Below the pieces are notes generated by a model. It did not search any database. It saw only the letters and a list, made by a program, of their open reading frames with translations, and was not told the origin of the DNA. Both the position numbers and the translations under genes were made by a program. A DNA stretch of 64,000 bases from Coenobita brevimanus (Eukaryota > Arthropoda > Malacostraca > Decapoda > Coenobitidae), in NCBI GenBank assembly GCA_032717465.1, contig CM064697.1:4715001-4779000 (forward strand), read 5' to 3'. Position 1 is the first letter of the stretch, and every line of letters starts with the position of its first letter. Positions 11,647 through 22,573 of this stretch are shown here, one piece after another.

Positions 11647-13710
11647 ATGGAGTCATTAGCATATAACTCTTACTTAAAATCAAAAACATATGAATCACTC
11701 TCCCAATTTAAAATTGCTATAAATCATGCAAAAGCTGTATTAAATCTATCTAAATCAAACTTTCTTCAAAAGCAAGCATCAAAACTACTTAACAACCCTA
11801 ATGACAATAGAATATTCTGGTCAACTCTTAATTCTTTCAATAATAACTTTAACAAGTCATCCTCCATTCCCCCCACTAAAATCTTCAGATGCCATCATTA
11901 CAAATGACCCACGTGGGAAAGCAGATATCTTTGCTAGTACCTTTGCCAGAAACTCTACCATAGACGATACCAGCCAGAATGTCTCAGTACTGGAACTTGA
12001 TTCTCCCTAAATTGCCCCACTTAAAATACAGACAAGATACGTAAAATCCATCCTAGACAATTTAACTACCAACAAAGCTCCAGGCCCAGATGGAATCCCG
12101 CCAATTGTTTTGAAAAAGTGTTCCCCTGAACTTGCCTCTGTCCTAGCTAAATTATTCAGACTATGCATACGTACTTTTTTATTCCCAAATTCATGGAAGG
12201 AAGCCAATATCCACCCAGTTCCGAAGAAAGGAAGTTCGTCTGACCCCTCCAATTACAGACCAATAGATGTCCTATCTTCTCTTGGTAAGGTATTTGAAAC
12301 TTTAATTAATAAGCACATTGTTAAACATCTTGAATCCAACAACTTAATTAGTGATAGACAATATGGTTTTTGCCACGAAAATCCACCATTGACATACTCA
12401 GTGTCTTAACTCATACCATTCATCAATCAATTGATCTTTTTGGCGAAACTCATGCAGTAGCTCTTGATATCTCTAAAGCTTTCGACAGAGTATGGCACCG
12501 TTCCCTGCTGTCCAAACTCCCTTGCTATAGACTAACGTCTTTTGTTCTTTTGATTTCTTCATATCTTAGTGACAGGAAAATAAGAGTAATTGTAGATGAT
12601 GTATATTCCAATTTCCACTCAATAAACGCCGGCGTGCCACAGGGATCAGTTCTGGCGCCAACCCTATTTCTGGTTCATATTAATGATCTCTTATCTGTCA
12701 CCCACAATCCCATTCACTCATATGCAAATGACTCAACACTACATAGTTCATTCACACTCAGACATCCATTTACAAAGTCTAATATCTCCACCTCTCAACT
12801 CAGTACAGCCATCTCCATAAATCAAGATCTATCTACAATCAGTGAATGGGGACAAAACAACCTTGTGTTTTTTAATGCTAGTAAAACTAAATGTATACAG
12901 TTTACTAATAGACAGATATTGCCAGATTCGTACATTACCTTCGGTGCTACTAATATTCCCATCTCCAAAAGTATTGAAATTCTTGGCATCTCACTTAATA
13001 GTGCCCTCAGCTGGACCTCTCATGTCAGATCACTTGCTAAAACCGCCTCAAAGAAACTTGGATTATTGTTCAGAGTCCGTAACTTCTTCGCCGATGAGCA
13101 GTTAGCTATAATTTATAAGAGTCATGTGCGCTGGCCACCCCTTGCGGGAGTGTGGCATCTGGCAATAGATAGATAGATAGAATAGATGTGCGCTCTGAGC
13201 TTGAATATTGCTCACCCTTGTGGAATGGTTGTGGAGAGGTTGCATTAAGACAACTAGACAAAATTCAGAACAAAGCTGTTAGAATCATTAACAACCCTGC
13301 CATTACATATAAACTACCTCCTCTGCAAGTAAGAAGGAATGTTGCCTCCCTTGCATTATTTTACAGATATTTTTTTTGGCAAATACTCAGATGAAGTTGC
13401 GTCCATGGTGCCACCTCTCCATGCCTTCCCTCGTGCTACACGGGCATCTGGTAGTGCTCATGACTGGAATGTCACTCAGCCATATTGCAGAACTTCTGCC
13501 TATCAGAATTCTTTCATTCCCCGAACTGCATCTCTCTGGAACTCGCTTCCCCAGAGTTGTTTCCCTCCAAATTTCAACCCACAACTGTTCAAGTCTAACT
13601 GTGACAGATGTTTTATGAACAGAGGACACCAGTCATCTGGTGTATGGATTATTTTTTTTTACTCATTTGTTTTTCCTTTCTCCGTTCTGTTATTTATAAA
13701 AAAAAATATA
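11647..13710 (+). mobile_element. LINE-C: CR1/Jockey-like non-LTR retrotransposon, 5'-truncated and broken
   Basis: Reading in successive frames gives the region before the RT, then RT motifs: NKAPGPDGIPP (near 12070), NYRPIDVLSSLGKVFETLI (12255-12310), ALDISKAFDRVWH (12460-12500), AGVPQGSVLAPTLF (12630-12670). The catalytic box reads YAND instead of YADD (about 12721-12732), so it is inactive. The C-terminus (13188-13640) ends with FIPRTASLWNSLPQSC, typical of CR1/L2/Jockey-like ends. The endonuclease domain is absent. A 53-bp insertion at 13133 shifts the frame, and another shift lies in the T run near 13370-13378. It sits in the intron of the + strand gene. The exact clade is uncertain. 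Confidence 0.85.
13133..13185 (+). mobile_element. 53-bp 5'-truncated LINE-A tail inserted in LINE-C
   Basis: The insertion consists of the 35-bp LINE-A 3' end (GGCCACCCCTTGCGGGAGTG, then TGGCATCTGGCAA) plus a TAGA tail. It is flanked by the 9-bp direct repeat ATGTGCGCT (13124-13132 and 13186-13194). Removing insert plus one repeat (62 bp) restores the host LINE frame, HVR-SELEYCSP. This is therefore a true retrotransposition event of almost nothing but the 3' end. Confidence 0.9.
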
Positions 13711-14049
13711 CATATATACCGGTATGCTTCTGAAAGCTGGTCTGAGGCAGGTGAGGGGGGAGAGATGACAGTATTTGTGTGTGATATCATGTGCTGGATG
13801 TTGTTTTGATGTTCATTGGTGTGTGTGGATGTGCTGCCATATAGTGTAGTGGATGGTGTGGGTTTGTGGAGGCTGCAGCAAGAATTTGGGTGCCGTACAT
13901 GTCTAAATGATCCTTCGAATTTGAGGACTTTGGTTTCTTGGTGTAGCTGGTCTGTGATACATGGAACTAGTAGCAGCAGTGGAAGCAAGGAAGGAGAGTG
14001 GTTTGAGATGAATGAGAATTGGCTCAGTTTGCTGGTAGAGGGAATGTAC

Positions 14050-15935
14050 AGAGAGTGTGTGAAGAGATGCTGACAAAAGAAAATGTTATAAGCTTTGAAG
14101 AAAAATTAATGTGAATTTCTTGAGAGATGGAAGAGAGAGTTATATGTGGAGGGAATGTAAGAAAATGTTGTGGAAAGAGGAAAAGAGAGTTAGACAGGGC
14201 GATAACAAAGTAAGCCGGGGAGTGAAAGATAAAAATGATACATTGCTAGTGGAGAAGGGAGAAAAAGTGAGCAGATGGAGAGAACACTTTAAGGAAATAT
14301 TAAACATAGAGAGTGAAAGTAATGCAAGTATAAGTGGGTGGGGAATGGCTGGGAGAAGGAGGGAGGTGAGAAGAAAGGAAGAAATCAGTTGGATGGAAGT
14401 AGTGGAAGTAATGAAGAAAGTCAAGATGGGGAAAATCCCAGGAATTGATGGAGTGAGAGGTGAAGTGCTGAAGCATGGGTGAAAAATAGTAGTAGAATGG
14501 ATATGGAAGATGTGCATATTGGCTTGGGAGGAAGGTAGAATTTCAGAGGATTGGAAGTCGGATATAATTATTCCCCTGTACAAAGGAAAAGAGGAAAAAG
14601 AAGTTTGTGGTAATCATAGGGGCATTTGTTTCCTTAGTGTAATAGGAAAAGTATATGGCAGGTTACATACTGACAGGGAAATAACAGAGGAAATAGTTGG
14701 AGAAGAACAAGGAGGATTCAGGAGGGGAAGAGATTATGTAGATCAGTTATCATTATTCATTCTTAGGTCTTTGGTGGAAGAGTTTGTAGAGAACGTAAAG
14801 AAGTTGTTTGTGGCCTTCATGAATTTGAAGAAAGCATGTGACAGAGTGGATAGTCAAGGAATGTGGAAAGTATTAAGGATATATTGAGGAAATGGGAAGT
14901 TGTTGAATGCTGTGAAGAGTATGTATGAGGGGGCTAAGGCTGTGGTGCATGTGGATATTGAAATGAGTGAATTTTCCTATTTGAGTGTTGGATTGAAACA
15001 GGGATGTGTCATGTCCTATGTTCCCATGCTTGTTCAGTCTCTGTGTGGATAGTGTCATAAAAGAGGTACGTGGTAGGGCAGTGGATGTTGGAGTGACCCA
15101 ATAGAGAAAGGGCAGTGTTTGGAAACTCCTTGTACTGTTGTTTGCAGGTGATACTGTATTGTTAAGACGAAGGGGAACTGCAAGGCTTGGTGAAAGAATT
15201 TGGGAGAGTGTGTGAGAAATGGAATCTACAGGTGAATGTAGGGAAGAGGGAAGTTTTGGTCTTCAAGGGAAATGAAGCCACTAAATGCACAGTGAGGTTG
15301 GATGAGGAGGGAATGGAAAATATGAGTGCATTTAAGCACTTGGGTAGTGTGATGAGTAAGGATGGAAGTTTAGAGGGTGAAGTGCTTGAAAGGGTACAAC
15401 AGGGAAGGAAGGTTGCTGGATCTTTGAAAGCAGTGATAAGGAACAGGGAAGTGAGCATGGATGTAAAAATATCACTACATGACAGTATTGTGATACCAAT
15501 CCTAACATATGGAAATGAAGCATGGACCTTTTTGGAAGGACACAAGAGTGAGAGCAGTCAAAATGAGTTGTTTGAGAGGAGCATGTGGAGTTACATGGAG
15601 AGACGGACTGATAAATGAGGAAGTGAAGGAACGTTGTGGTGTGGGTGTGGATGTGATAGAAAATGGTAGGAGAAGTACATTGAGGTGGTTTGGCCATGTG
15701 GAGTAGATGGAGATCAAGAGACTGACAAAGAGAGTGTATGCAAATGAGGTGGAAAGGGGGAGAGGGAGGGGAAGCCAAGAATGAGATGGAAGGATGGAGT
15801 GGAAAGGTATATGAGAGAGGGGGGTGTGAGCTGGGAGCAGGGCAGTGAAATGGCATGACAGGGTGACATGGAGGCAATTTGTTTGTGGCCACCCCTTACG
15901 GGATTGAGGTGTCTGGCAATAGATAGATCAATAGA
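14050..15935 (+). mobile_element. LINE-A copy 2, 5'-truncated
   Basis: The same family as 1086-4316, in the opposite orientation. Recognisable pieces: 14111-14482 (KVKMGKIPGIDGVRGEVLK), 14510-14887 (DWKSDIIIPLYKGKEEK, HRGICFLSVIGKVYGR, GEEQGGFRRGRDYVDQL), 15187-15618 (the region after the active site), then LRWFGHVE near 15680. The active-site box is FAGD (near 15139-15150) instead of F/YADD, so it is dead, and several frameshifts and stops are present. The 3' end is GGCCACCCCTTACGGG at 15888, then GTCTGGCAATAGATAGAT. The 5' boundary is not clear. Confidence 0.85.
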
Positions 15936-15944
15936 ATTTCTCAG

Positions 15945-16747
15945 GAAATGTAAAACTTTTGGAAACAGATGCAAAATGTAAAACAGAATATGAGAATATT
16001 TATGGTAAAGTGACATGTTAACAAGTAAAAGAGAAATAAGGGAGAGATGGATATGGTAGTACACTAGTAAGGAATGTTGCACCAGAGAATATACTCATGG
16101 CAGAAGAGGAAAAGGTTAAAGAATAAGGAAGCTCAATGTGCTAATGTAATGCAGTGAAGCCACATCTGCTTATGCATTTCACAAAGTAATGCATTACCTG
16201 ATAATATCCCCTCATTTACTGGCCTCTTAAGGGTTTAGCACCTGAGGAGCTAAGTAGGAATTCCTTACTGGATCTCATTTAAGCTTCCTTTCTACCTAAT
16301 TACTCTGGAAGAGAAGAAAATCTCCTTGATAAGAGGAAATTTTGACCAAGCACTCATGAACTCTTTGATCTGTTCCTCCGTTCACCCATCGAAGCTGTCA
16401 AGTAGTAGTGACACACTTGATGCACAGGACAGTAATGATTTTATTTTTCATCCGTGATAGGCATACTGATTTTAAAATAATGTGACTCCTTCTGGAAGAA
16501 ATAAGATAAATGTAATTCCCCCCATCAGAACTCTCTTTCTTATAGTTATCTCCATTGAACAAAAGAGAAAAAGGATAGGGATGTTGATGATCAATAGAAT
16601 TGACTTCCAGTTGATTTATGGTACTGCAGTTTTCATAAACTTTAATTAGAATACTTGAGTATAGTATGTGAATAAAAAGATATCAGTTTGAATAATAGTT
16701 GGGAAACTGGTATAATTGTTGAATATTAATGTACGGTAACCTTTCAT
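15945..16747. other. Intron sequence, nothing recognised
   Basis: AT-rich, without open frames of note or repeats that I can match elsewhere in the window. Confidence 0.5.
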
Positions 16748-17246
16748 GTGGTAGGTGGGGGTGCTCACCATCCACTCTCTTGATGTAGTGCTGCTATGGG
16801 TGTCTTCCCTTTCCTGTCTTCCTTCCTTCCTCTTTTGTCTTTCTGTCCTTCATTCTTTCCTCTTCCTTCTGCCTATGGGTGACTTTACACACCCTCTTCT
16901 GTCTTTCTTTCCTTCATTCTTTCCTCTTCCTTCTGCCTATGGGTGACTACACTGAGTAACAAGCCAAATGGTTTCTTGTACACCAGGAAACCATTTACTG
17001 TGCTGGGTGGTAACCATATAACCAGATTATGGCACCTGGTGGGTTAATAGGTAATTAAGGCACTCCAGTCGGATTGAGCCTGTGAAGGTTCATATCCAAG
17101 GGCTGGTTGGGGTTTATTGCTCATGTAATGCCACTCAGGGATGAGTGAAGCTGGTCACTTACATCTTAAATGTCAGGACCAATTGCCTAGCCCCAGGCCC
17201 CTACGCTCCGCATGGGGCAAAATAGGATTGGATAATGGATGGATGG
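16748..17246 (+). mobile_element. SINE-A copy, about 500 bp
   Basis: It starts GTGGTAGGTGGGGGTGCTCACC (the shared 5' module) and has the hairpin AAATGGTTTC...GGAAACCATTT near 16967-16998. A tRNA-like segment with GGTTCATATCC follows near 17088, and it ends in the GGATTGGATAATGGATGGATGG tail. It lies directly against the acceptor of the exon at 17279: its tail ends about 10 bases before the probable branch point GCTAAC (17255-17260). Confidence 0.85.
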
Positions 17247-17278
17247 TAATCATGGCTAACTTTGATTATTTTGATCAG

Positions 17279-17572
17279 ATATGGTTGGGTCACCTGTGTC
17301 ACCAGCCAGCCAGGGTTCCCCTGCCCCATCTGGCTCTAGTAGCTTTGGAGGCCAGATGGTAAAACCTCCAGTGTCCCCACAGCACTATGGTGGTGGCACT
17401 ATGTATACCACCCCTGCACCCCCTCCTGCTGCCAGTCCTGGAGGGCACACACTTTACTACCCAGGGGGCCAGCCTGCCATGATGGGTGGACAGCGGATAC
17501 CATCCCCTTTACACCATGCATATTATATGCCACCCAGTGCTCCACCACCATACTCTCCTGATGGAGCACTTG
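17279..17572 (+). CDS. Internal exon 2 of the Pro/Ser/Gly-rich (Dorsal-like?) protein
   Basis: The acceptor is TTTTGATCAG ending at 17278, with a good branch-point word CTAAC about 20 bases upstream. The donor is GTTAGT at 17573. The exon adds DMVGSPVSPASQGSPAPSGS and a low-complexity Pro/Gly/Ser/Tyr-rich stretch ending PPPYSPDGAL, and leaves one base. It has no domain that I recognise. Such composition is typical of transcription activation regions, and repeated SPAS/SPVSP words could be phosphorylation sites (inference). It is in phase with 10045-10164 and with the last exon at 22574 or 22583. Confidence 0.8.
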
Positions 17573-17866
17573 GTTAGTATTCATATACCTCGTACTAGTA
17601 CAGTTTTGTTGTGATAATATTAGTCGGCATTCCAATTCCTCTTTCTAGTACAGTACTATTATTTGTATGGTAATATTTTTGTATTGTTGACAAAGGCAAA
17701 TTGATGAGTGTGTTGAAACAAGGTAACTCACAGTTAACTCTCAATGTACTGTGTTAGTGAAGGATGAGAGACTGCAAGTATTTAAAGAGTTTTAAGTACT
17801 TTGGTGCTTTGATAGAAAAGAAGGGTAAATGTATGAAAGTGAATTGTATAGTGGCTGAAGAAGATC

Positions 17867-17930
17867 TTCAGCTTTTTATTCTGCAGTAAGGGGGAGAGTG
17901 GCTTTTGTTAGGCACAGTTTTATATGTGTG
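17867..17930 (+). repeat. 63-bp direct repeat, copy 1
   Basis: The block CTTCAG...TTTATTCTGCAGT...GGCTTTTGTTAGGCACAG, followed by a (TA)n, recurs at 19059-19121, also followed by (TA)n. The two copies bracket about 1.2 kb with a Tigger-like fragment. A local duplication or two copies of an unrecognised repeat end are both possible. Confidence 0.7.
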
Positions 17931-17946
17931 TGTATATGTGTTTATA

Positions 17947-17948
<2 letters not shown>

Positions 17949-17997
<49 letters not shown>
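17949..17997. repeat. (TA)n microsatellite
   Basis: About 49 bp of pure TA directly abutting the Tigger-like terminus at 17998. Confidence 0.9.
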
Positions 17998-18002
<5 letters not shown>

Positions 18003-18422
18003 TCACCTCTCACATAATGCACGATCAGAGAGAGTGGAAACAGTTATAGCACTTTTTTTTTTTTTTTTTTTTTTTTTAGTCCAAGAAAGGTCAAAACGCA
18101 TTTTTGGCAATTATTACACGGGTGGAAAAATTGCCCATTTCTTGAAAAACGGTACTAAGCTACAATGATAGTGAAAACGCGTCCTGAAGCCAAAAATTAT
18201 GGAATATTTAGTCGTAACGCGAGATAACTGGTCAAAACACGGTAAAAAAAAAAAAAAACAGAAAACATGGACAGATTTAGTCAAAATGCAAGTTGCAATT
18301 TCCCATGACGTATGCATGTGACGTGTCTGTGCAGGGTGTCGTCACGGTCTACTGAGCATTCCTGTGCCACTCAGTCAGCCCTCTCCCTGCTCTGTGTCCA
18401 CGCATGCTGTGTGTTAACTTTG

Positions 18423-18454
<32 letters not shown>

Positions 18455-18505
18455 TTTTTTTTTTGCCACCTGACCCAGCGTAACCATGCCGCCCTACCAT
18501 AACTC
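17998..18505 (+). mobile_element. Tigger/pogo-like element copy 1, 3'-truncated
   Basis: It begins after TA with CACAGTCACCTCTCACATAA, identical to the terminal inverted repeat of the copy at 19790-20806, and follows that copy closely to GCCACCTGACCCAGCGTAACC (18466-18486) and the ATG context ATGCCGCCCTACC. It then breaks off. No transposase beyond the first few codons remains. A (CT)n and T run lies at 18421-18463. Confidence 0.75.
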
Positions 18506-19058
18506 GTACTGCTCTTCATATTACTGTATACATTTAATGTAATTACTACCCTTGCTTCCTTCTGCCTTAGTCCCTTATAACCATATTATGGCTTGGTGCC
18601 AGGTCATCATTATTCCCTCCTTCCTTTCTTCCTTCAGCATGTGGCCAGGTTGGGTTATTGAGCCCAATTTGTGTAGGCTGTGAGCCTGGGCTTGAAACCA
18701 CCCCAAGCCCCACTTCCAAGTCTGGCTCAAGCCCTGTTCTAGGATTTGGGCTGCGTAGTTTGAACCCTTCTTGTCTCGGGGGAACAAGATCAAAGGATAA
18801 TGAAGCACTTCATATAGGCCCAGTTGGACTTTTACTGGACGTGCCCTTCAGTCAGTAGTGGTAACACTTGGAAGACTTTTAGAAAGACAACAGGACATTG
18901 TTTTATCACTTACATGTTAGACACATTTTGAGGTACTCTCTCCTGTCTGAATGTCACTTATACCAGTACTGAAGTCATCTCAGCTGTTACTTTCTGATGG
19001 ACTGTTTGGATTTGTGAGAGATTGATTTTTGGAGGATCTTGCTGTGGCCAAGGTGAAG

Positions 19059-19111
19059 GCCTTCAGCTGTTTATTCTGCAGTGAGGGGGAGAGTGGCTTT
19101 TGTTAGGCACA

Positions 19112-19161
<50 letters not shown>
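19059..19161 (+). repeat. 63-bp direct repeat copy 2 plus (TA)n
   Basis: The second copy of the block at 17867-17930, followed by a TA run (about 19115-19161). Confidence 0.7.
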
Positions 19162-19164
<3 letters not shown>

Positions 19165-19178
19165 TATATATATACACG

Positions 19179-19696
19179 GGTAGGTAGGTGGGGGCGCCCA
19201 CCATCCACTCACTCAGTGTAGTGCTGCTCTCAGGTGTCTGCCCTGTTCTCTCCTCCATCCTTGTTTCCTTCCATCTTCTTCTGTCTATTTTTCCTTCATT
19301 CTTTTCTCTTCCTTCTGCCTATGGGTGACTTTACACTCCCTCTTCTGTCTTTCATTCCTTCATTCTTTCCTCTTCCTTCTGCCTGTGGGTGACTCTACAC
19401 TGAGTGACAAGCCAAATGGTTTCCTGTACACCAGGAAACCATTTACTATGCTGGGTGGTAACCATATAACCAAATTTTGGCGCCTGGTGGTTTTGTGGGT
19501 AATTATTGTGCTCCAGTTGGATTGAACCGGTGAAGGTTTATATCCAAGGGATGATTGGGGTTTATTGCTCATGTAATGCCACTCAGGGATGAGTGAGGCT
19601 AGTCACTTTCATCTTAAATGTCAGGACCAGCTGCCTAGCCCCGGGCTACTACGCTTCTCATGGGGTAATGTAGGATTGGATGATGGATGGATGGAT
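19179..19696 (+). mobile_element. SINE-A copy
   Basis: The same layout as the copies at 16748 and 37703: GTAGGTGGGGGCGCCCACC start, 13-bp-arm hairpin near 19417-19447, TGGTTTTGTGGG and GGTTTATATCC tRNA-like boxes, GATGGATGGATGGATA tail. A pyrimidine-rich stretch (TTCCTTCATTCTTTCC-like) is expanded in this copy. Confidence 0.85.
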
Positions 19697-19712
19697 ATAC
19701 TGTATATATACT

Positions 19713-19740
19713 GTAGTCACCTCTCACATAATGCGCAATG
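19713..19740 (+). repeat. Solo Tigger terminal repeat fragment
   Basis: TACTGTAGTCACCTCTCACA and the following bases repeat exactly at 19788-19815. A (TA)n lies between them. This looks like a slippage or gene-conversion copy of the element's end. Confidence 0.7.
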
Positions 19741-19750
19741 CATGGATATA

Positions 19751-19789
<39 letters not shown>

Positions 19790-19796
<7 letters not shown>

Positions 19797-20806
19797 CACC
19801 TCTCACATAATGCGCAATGCGCAATCAAAGAGTGCGGAAAGTCATAGCACAGGCCCCCCCCCCCCCCTTTTTTTTTTTCAAAACATATTTGGCAATTATT
19901 ATGCAGGTGGAGAAATTGCCCATTTCTTGAAAAACCCTACTATGCTACAATGAGAGTGAAAACACAGCCTGAGGCCAAAAATTATGGAATATATATTGAT
20001 AATGCAAGATAACTGGTCAAAACACAGTAAAAAACAGACAAAACATAGGCAGGTTTAGTCAAAGCGCGAGTTGCATTTTCGCGTGACATATGCATGTCAC
20101 GTGTCTGTGCAGGGTGTCGTCACTGTCTGCTGAGCATTCCTGTGCCACTCTAGTCAACCCTTTCCCCGCTCTGCCTCCACATATGCCGTGTGTTAACTCT
20201 GCTTTTTTTTTTTTTTTGCCACCTGACCCAGCCTAACCATGCCACCCTACCGTGGCTCAGCCAAATGGCGGAAGAGTTTGACCCAGAAGCAGAAGCTTGA
20301 CATAATCGAGCAGAAGGAGAGAGGAGAACTTAATTGTGCCAGTGCCAAAAAGTGCCAAGTCAACGAGTCAACTGTTCGTCTGACCCAGCTCTTGTTATGA
20401 TAGAAAGGTACCTGGTCATGTACTGCAACAAATGGGAGAGGGAAGGGGTTCCAATCGGCTCTATAAATGTATGAAAGACTGTGCAACCGGCGTGGCCAGA
20501 GGACCATGCTGGGGACCAGTAATAGTCCTGCCCTGCCTTGGAACCCCACTCCCCTCTCCCCCCAGGGAGGCCACAAACTCTTCAGATCAGGGTGAGGAAT
20601 CCTTCAGTGTTTGTATGTACCGAAGTCATTTTTAGGTAGGTAAATGTCCTGGGAAAAATCCTGGAAAATTGCCCCAAAAGGTGAGGGGCTGGCTTAGGTA
20701 CCATGAAACCCTTTAACATGTAAACATATGGCTGTATAACGCGGAATTTTCATAAAGCAGGACCTGCCAGAAACAATATTCGTGCATTATGTGAGAGGTG
20801 ACTGTG
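19790..20806 (+). mobile_element. Tigger/pogo-like DNA transposon, 1,017 bp, internally deleted
   Basis: The left end CTGTAGTCACCTCTCACATAA and the right end (complement of CACAGTCACCTCTCACATAA) are inverted repeats flanked by TA (19788-19789, 20807-20808). TA target use and this terminal type fit the pogo/Tigger branch of Tc1/mariner. It encodes only the transposase N-terminus (20239-20400), so it is non-autonomous. It sits in a (TA)n. Confidence 0.85.
20239..20400 (+). CDS. Truncated Tigger transposase N-terminus (CENP-B-type HTH), 53 aa
   Basis: The frame begins MPPYRGSAKWRKSLTQKQKL, continues DIIEQKERGELNCASAKKCQ and VNESTVR, and stops at TGA 20398-20400. LTQKQKLDIIE, then a small-residue turn, then VNESTVR, is the psq/CENP-B-N helix-turn-helix that binds the terminal repeats in Tigger transposases. 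Family members are usually about 500 residues with a second HTH and a DDE domain; both are missing. The start context ACCATGCC is conserved in the copy at 17998-18505. It is a remnant, unlikely to act as a transposase. Confidence 0.8.
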   Translation: MPPYRGSAKWRKSLTQKQKLDIIEQKERGELNCASAKKCQVNESTVRLTQLLL

Positions 20807-20808
20807 TA

Positions 20809-21072
20809 TATTTATTACTATGCTGGGTGGTAACCATGTAACCAAATTTTGGTGCATGGTGGTTTAGTGGGTGATTATTGCACTCCATTCGGATTGAGCC
20901 TGTGAAGATTTATATCCAAGGGATGGTTGGGGTTGATTGCTCATGTAATGCCACTCAGGGATGAGTGAGGCTGGTCACTCTCATTTTAAATGTCGGGACC
21001 AACTGCCTAGCCCTGGGCTTCTTCGCTCCTCATGGGGCAATGTAGGATTGGATGATGGATGGATGGATGGAT
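20809..21072 (+). mobile_element. SINE-A copy, 5'-truncated
   Basis: It starts inside the family at ACTATGCTGGGTGGTAACC, right after the Tigger right end, and runs through GGTTTAGTGGG, GATTTATATCC and ATGCCACTCAGGGATGAGTG to a GGATGGATGGATGGA tail, followed by (TA)n at 21073-21104. Confidence 0.8.
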
Positions 21073-21104
21073 ATATATACTGTATATATATATATATATA
21101 TATA

Positions 21105-22573
21105 GGGTGTTGCTTCCTTCCTGGTGGTCATGGGGTCACCACTTCCAGCAAACAGCAGTTTCTGGAGTGTGTCCAGGTAACTGAACTTTAGGATAGGAAA
21201 GGACTGCTCACAACACCAAAGTAATATGTGTGGATGCCTGATCTTCAACAGACTTAACTCCTTGTATCCAGTCAAGCCTTTTAGTTTAAAATTACAGCTT
21301 TCAGATGACCATATTTTACTTAGAAAAGGCATCTTGTATTGAGAGAGTTAATGGAGGCTATATCAGACCTCTTCAGTTTGAGAAATCTATTAGAAGCTGA
21401 ATAAAATAATGTGAAAATAACAAGAATGATATACTGAAGTACGCCTGATAAAAGGGATTAAGGTCCTCTTCTGCTGCATGTTAGATGTCAGTCAGGAGCT
21501 CCAAATGAGTATATTGAAAATTACATTGCCACCCTTAACACCCAAGGTAACTTAGGTGCAAGGAGACCCTTCCTCTCAGCAACTACAGTGTATTGTAAGA
21601 TTGTCTAAGTAGGTTTAACCATGACAAGAAGGGCACCCATGATAAAAGTGGCCAGTGGGTCATGAGCCACTACAGATCCATATCTGTGTTAAGGTTTCAC
21701 TGCAAATTCAAGGGCATAAGTAGTTTTTGCCACACTAGCTGAAGCCAATATTTTTTGAAGGCGTCATGACTGTTGATGTTGGTCCTTTCCTGACTCAACA
21801 GATTTGAAGTTCCAGAAGTGCTATGACTATTCTGTATGACTGGGACTTTTGTCTGCCATCAGGTACCAGGAGGTTATTTGGACCAGTCCTGGAAATACTG
21901 GAAATTTGACATTTGCTTATATGGATGCCTTTTCTAATATACAGTTAACTTTTACTCTTGGGCCTGTAGTGTTTCCATGGAGTCAGTGTCCCTGCCAAAT
22001 ATTGATACACGTTATGTGAGAGGTAGTGATACACTATTACCATGTGGTTGATAAGTTTGGTGATCTCTTTTTGATGATATCTGCACAAAGAAAAGAGTTG
22101 CAGATGCAAAGAGCTGGCATAAGTAGAAATACTGGCTGGAAAGATCAGTTTGGCAGACATTAATGTTCAGGCATATATCCTTAGTAATGTCGTCCATGAC
22201 AGCATGCACTCAGGCTGAGTTCAGCAGTACAGTATTTAGATACTGTATATTGCAATGATGTCATTCCACTCTGTGCAGAACATTGCTGTGGGAGTGCCTA
22301 GCTTTTGTTGTTGGAAGCGGAACCATATATCTGCCAGTATAGAAAACTGACTGTAGAGTGGTAGTTTATTATTAACACTTATCCAATACTGATACCCATA
22401 TTTTCAGGTCCCTCCTGCCCATTCAGTATACTGTATATTATTTATTATCTCAACAAATTTAATAAACAAAAATAACAGAGCATAATCCTCATATTGGAGA
22501 AGGATTATTGCACAAATTTGTCTGAAACTTGTATATTTAATTTTCTCTAATAATTATTTGTTTCTCAAAATAG
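21105..22573. other. Intron sequence
   Basis: Mostly unique AT-rich sequence. The only recognisable piece is at 21988-22031, where CCCTGCCAAATATTG then TTATGTGAGAGGTAGTG matches the right end of the Tigger-like element. Confidence 0.5.

Noticed and set aside
13659..14073. Overlapping frames between LINE-C and LINE-A copy 2
   Set aside because: No motif, and frames on both strands of similar length; junk between two retroelements.
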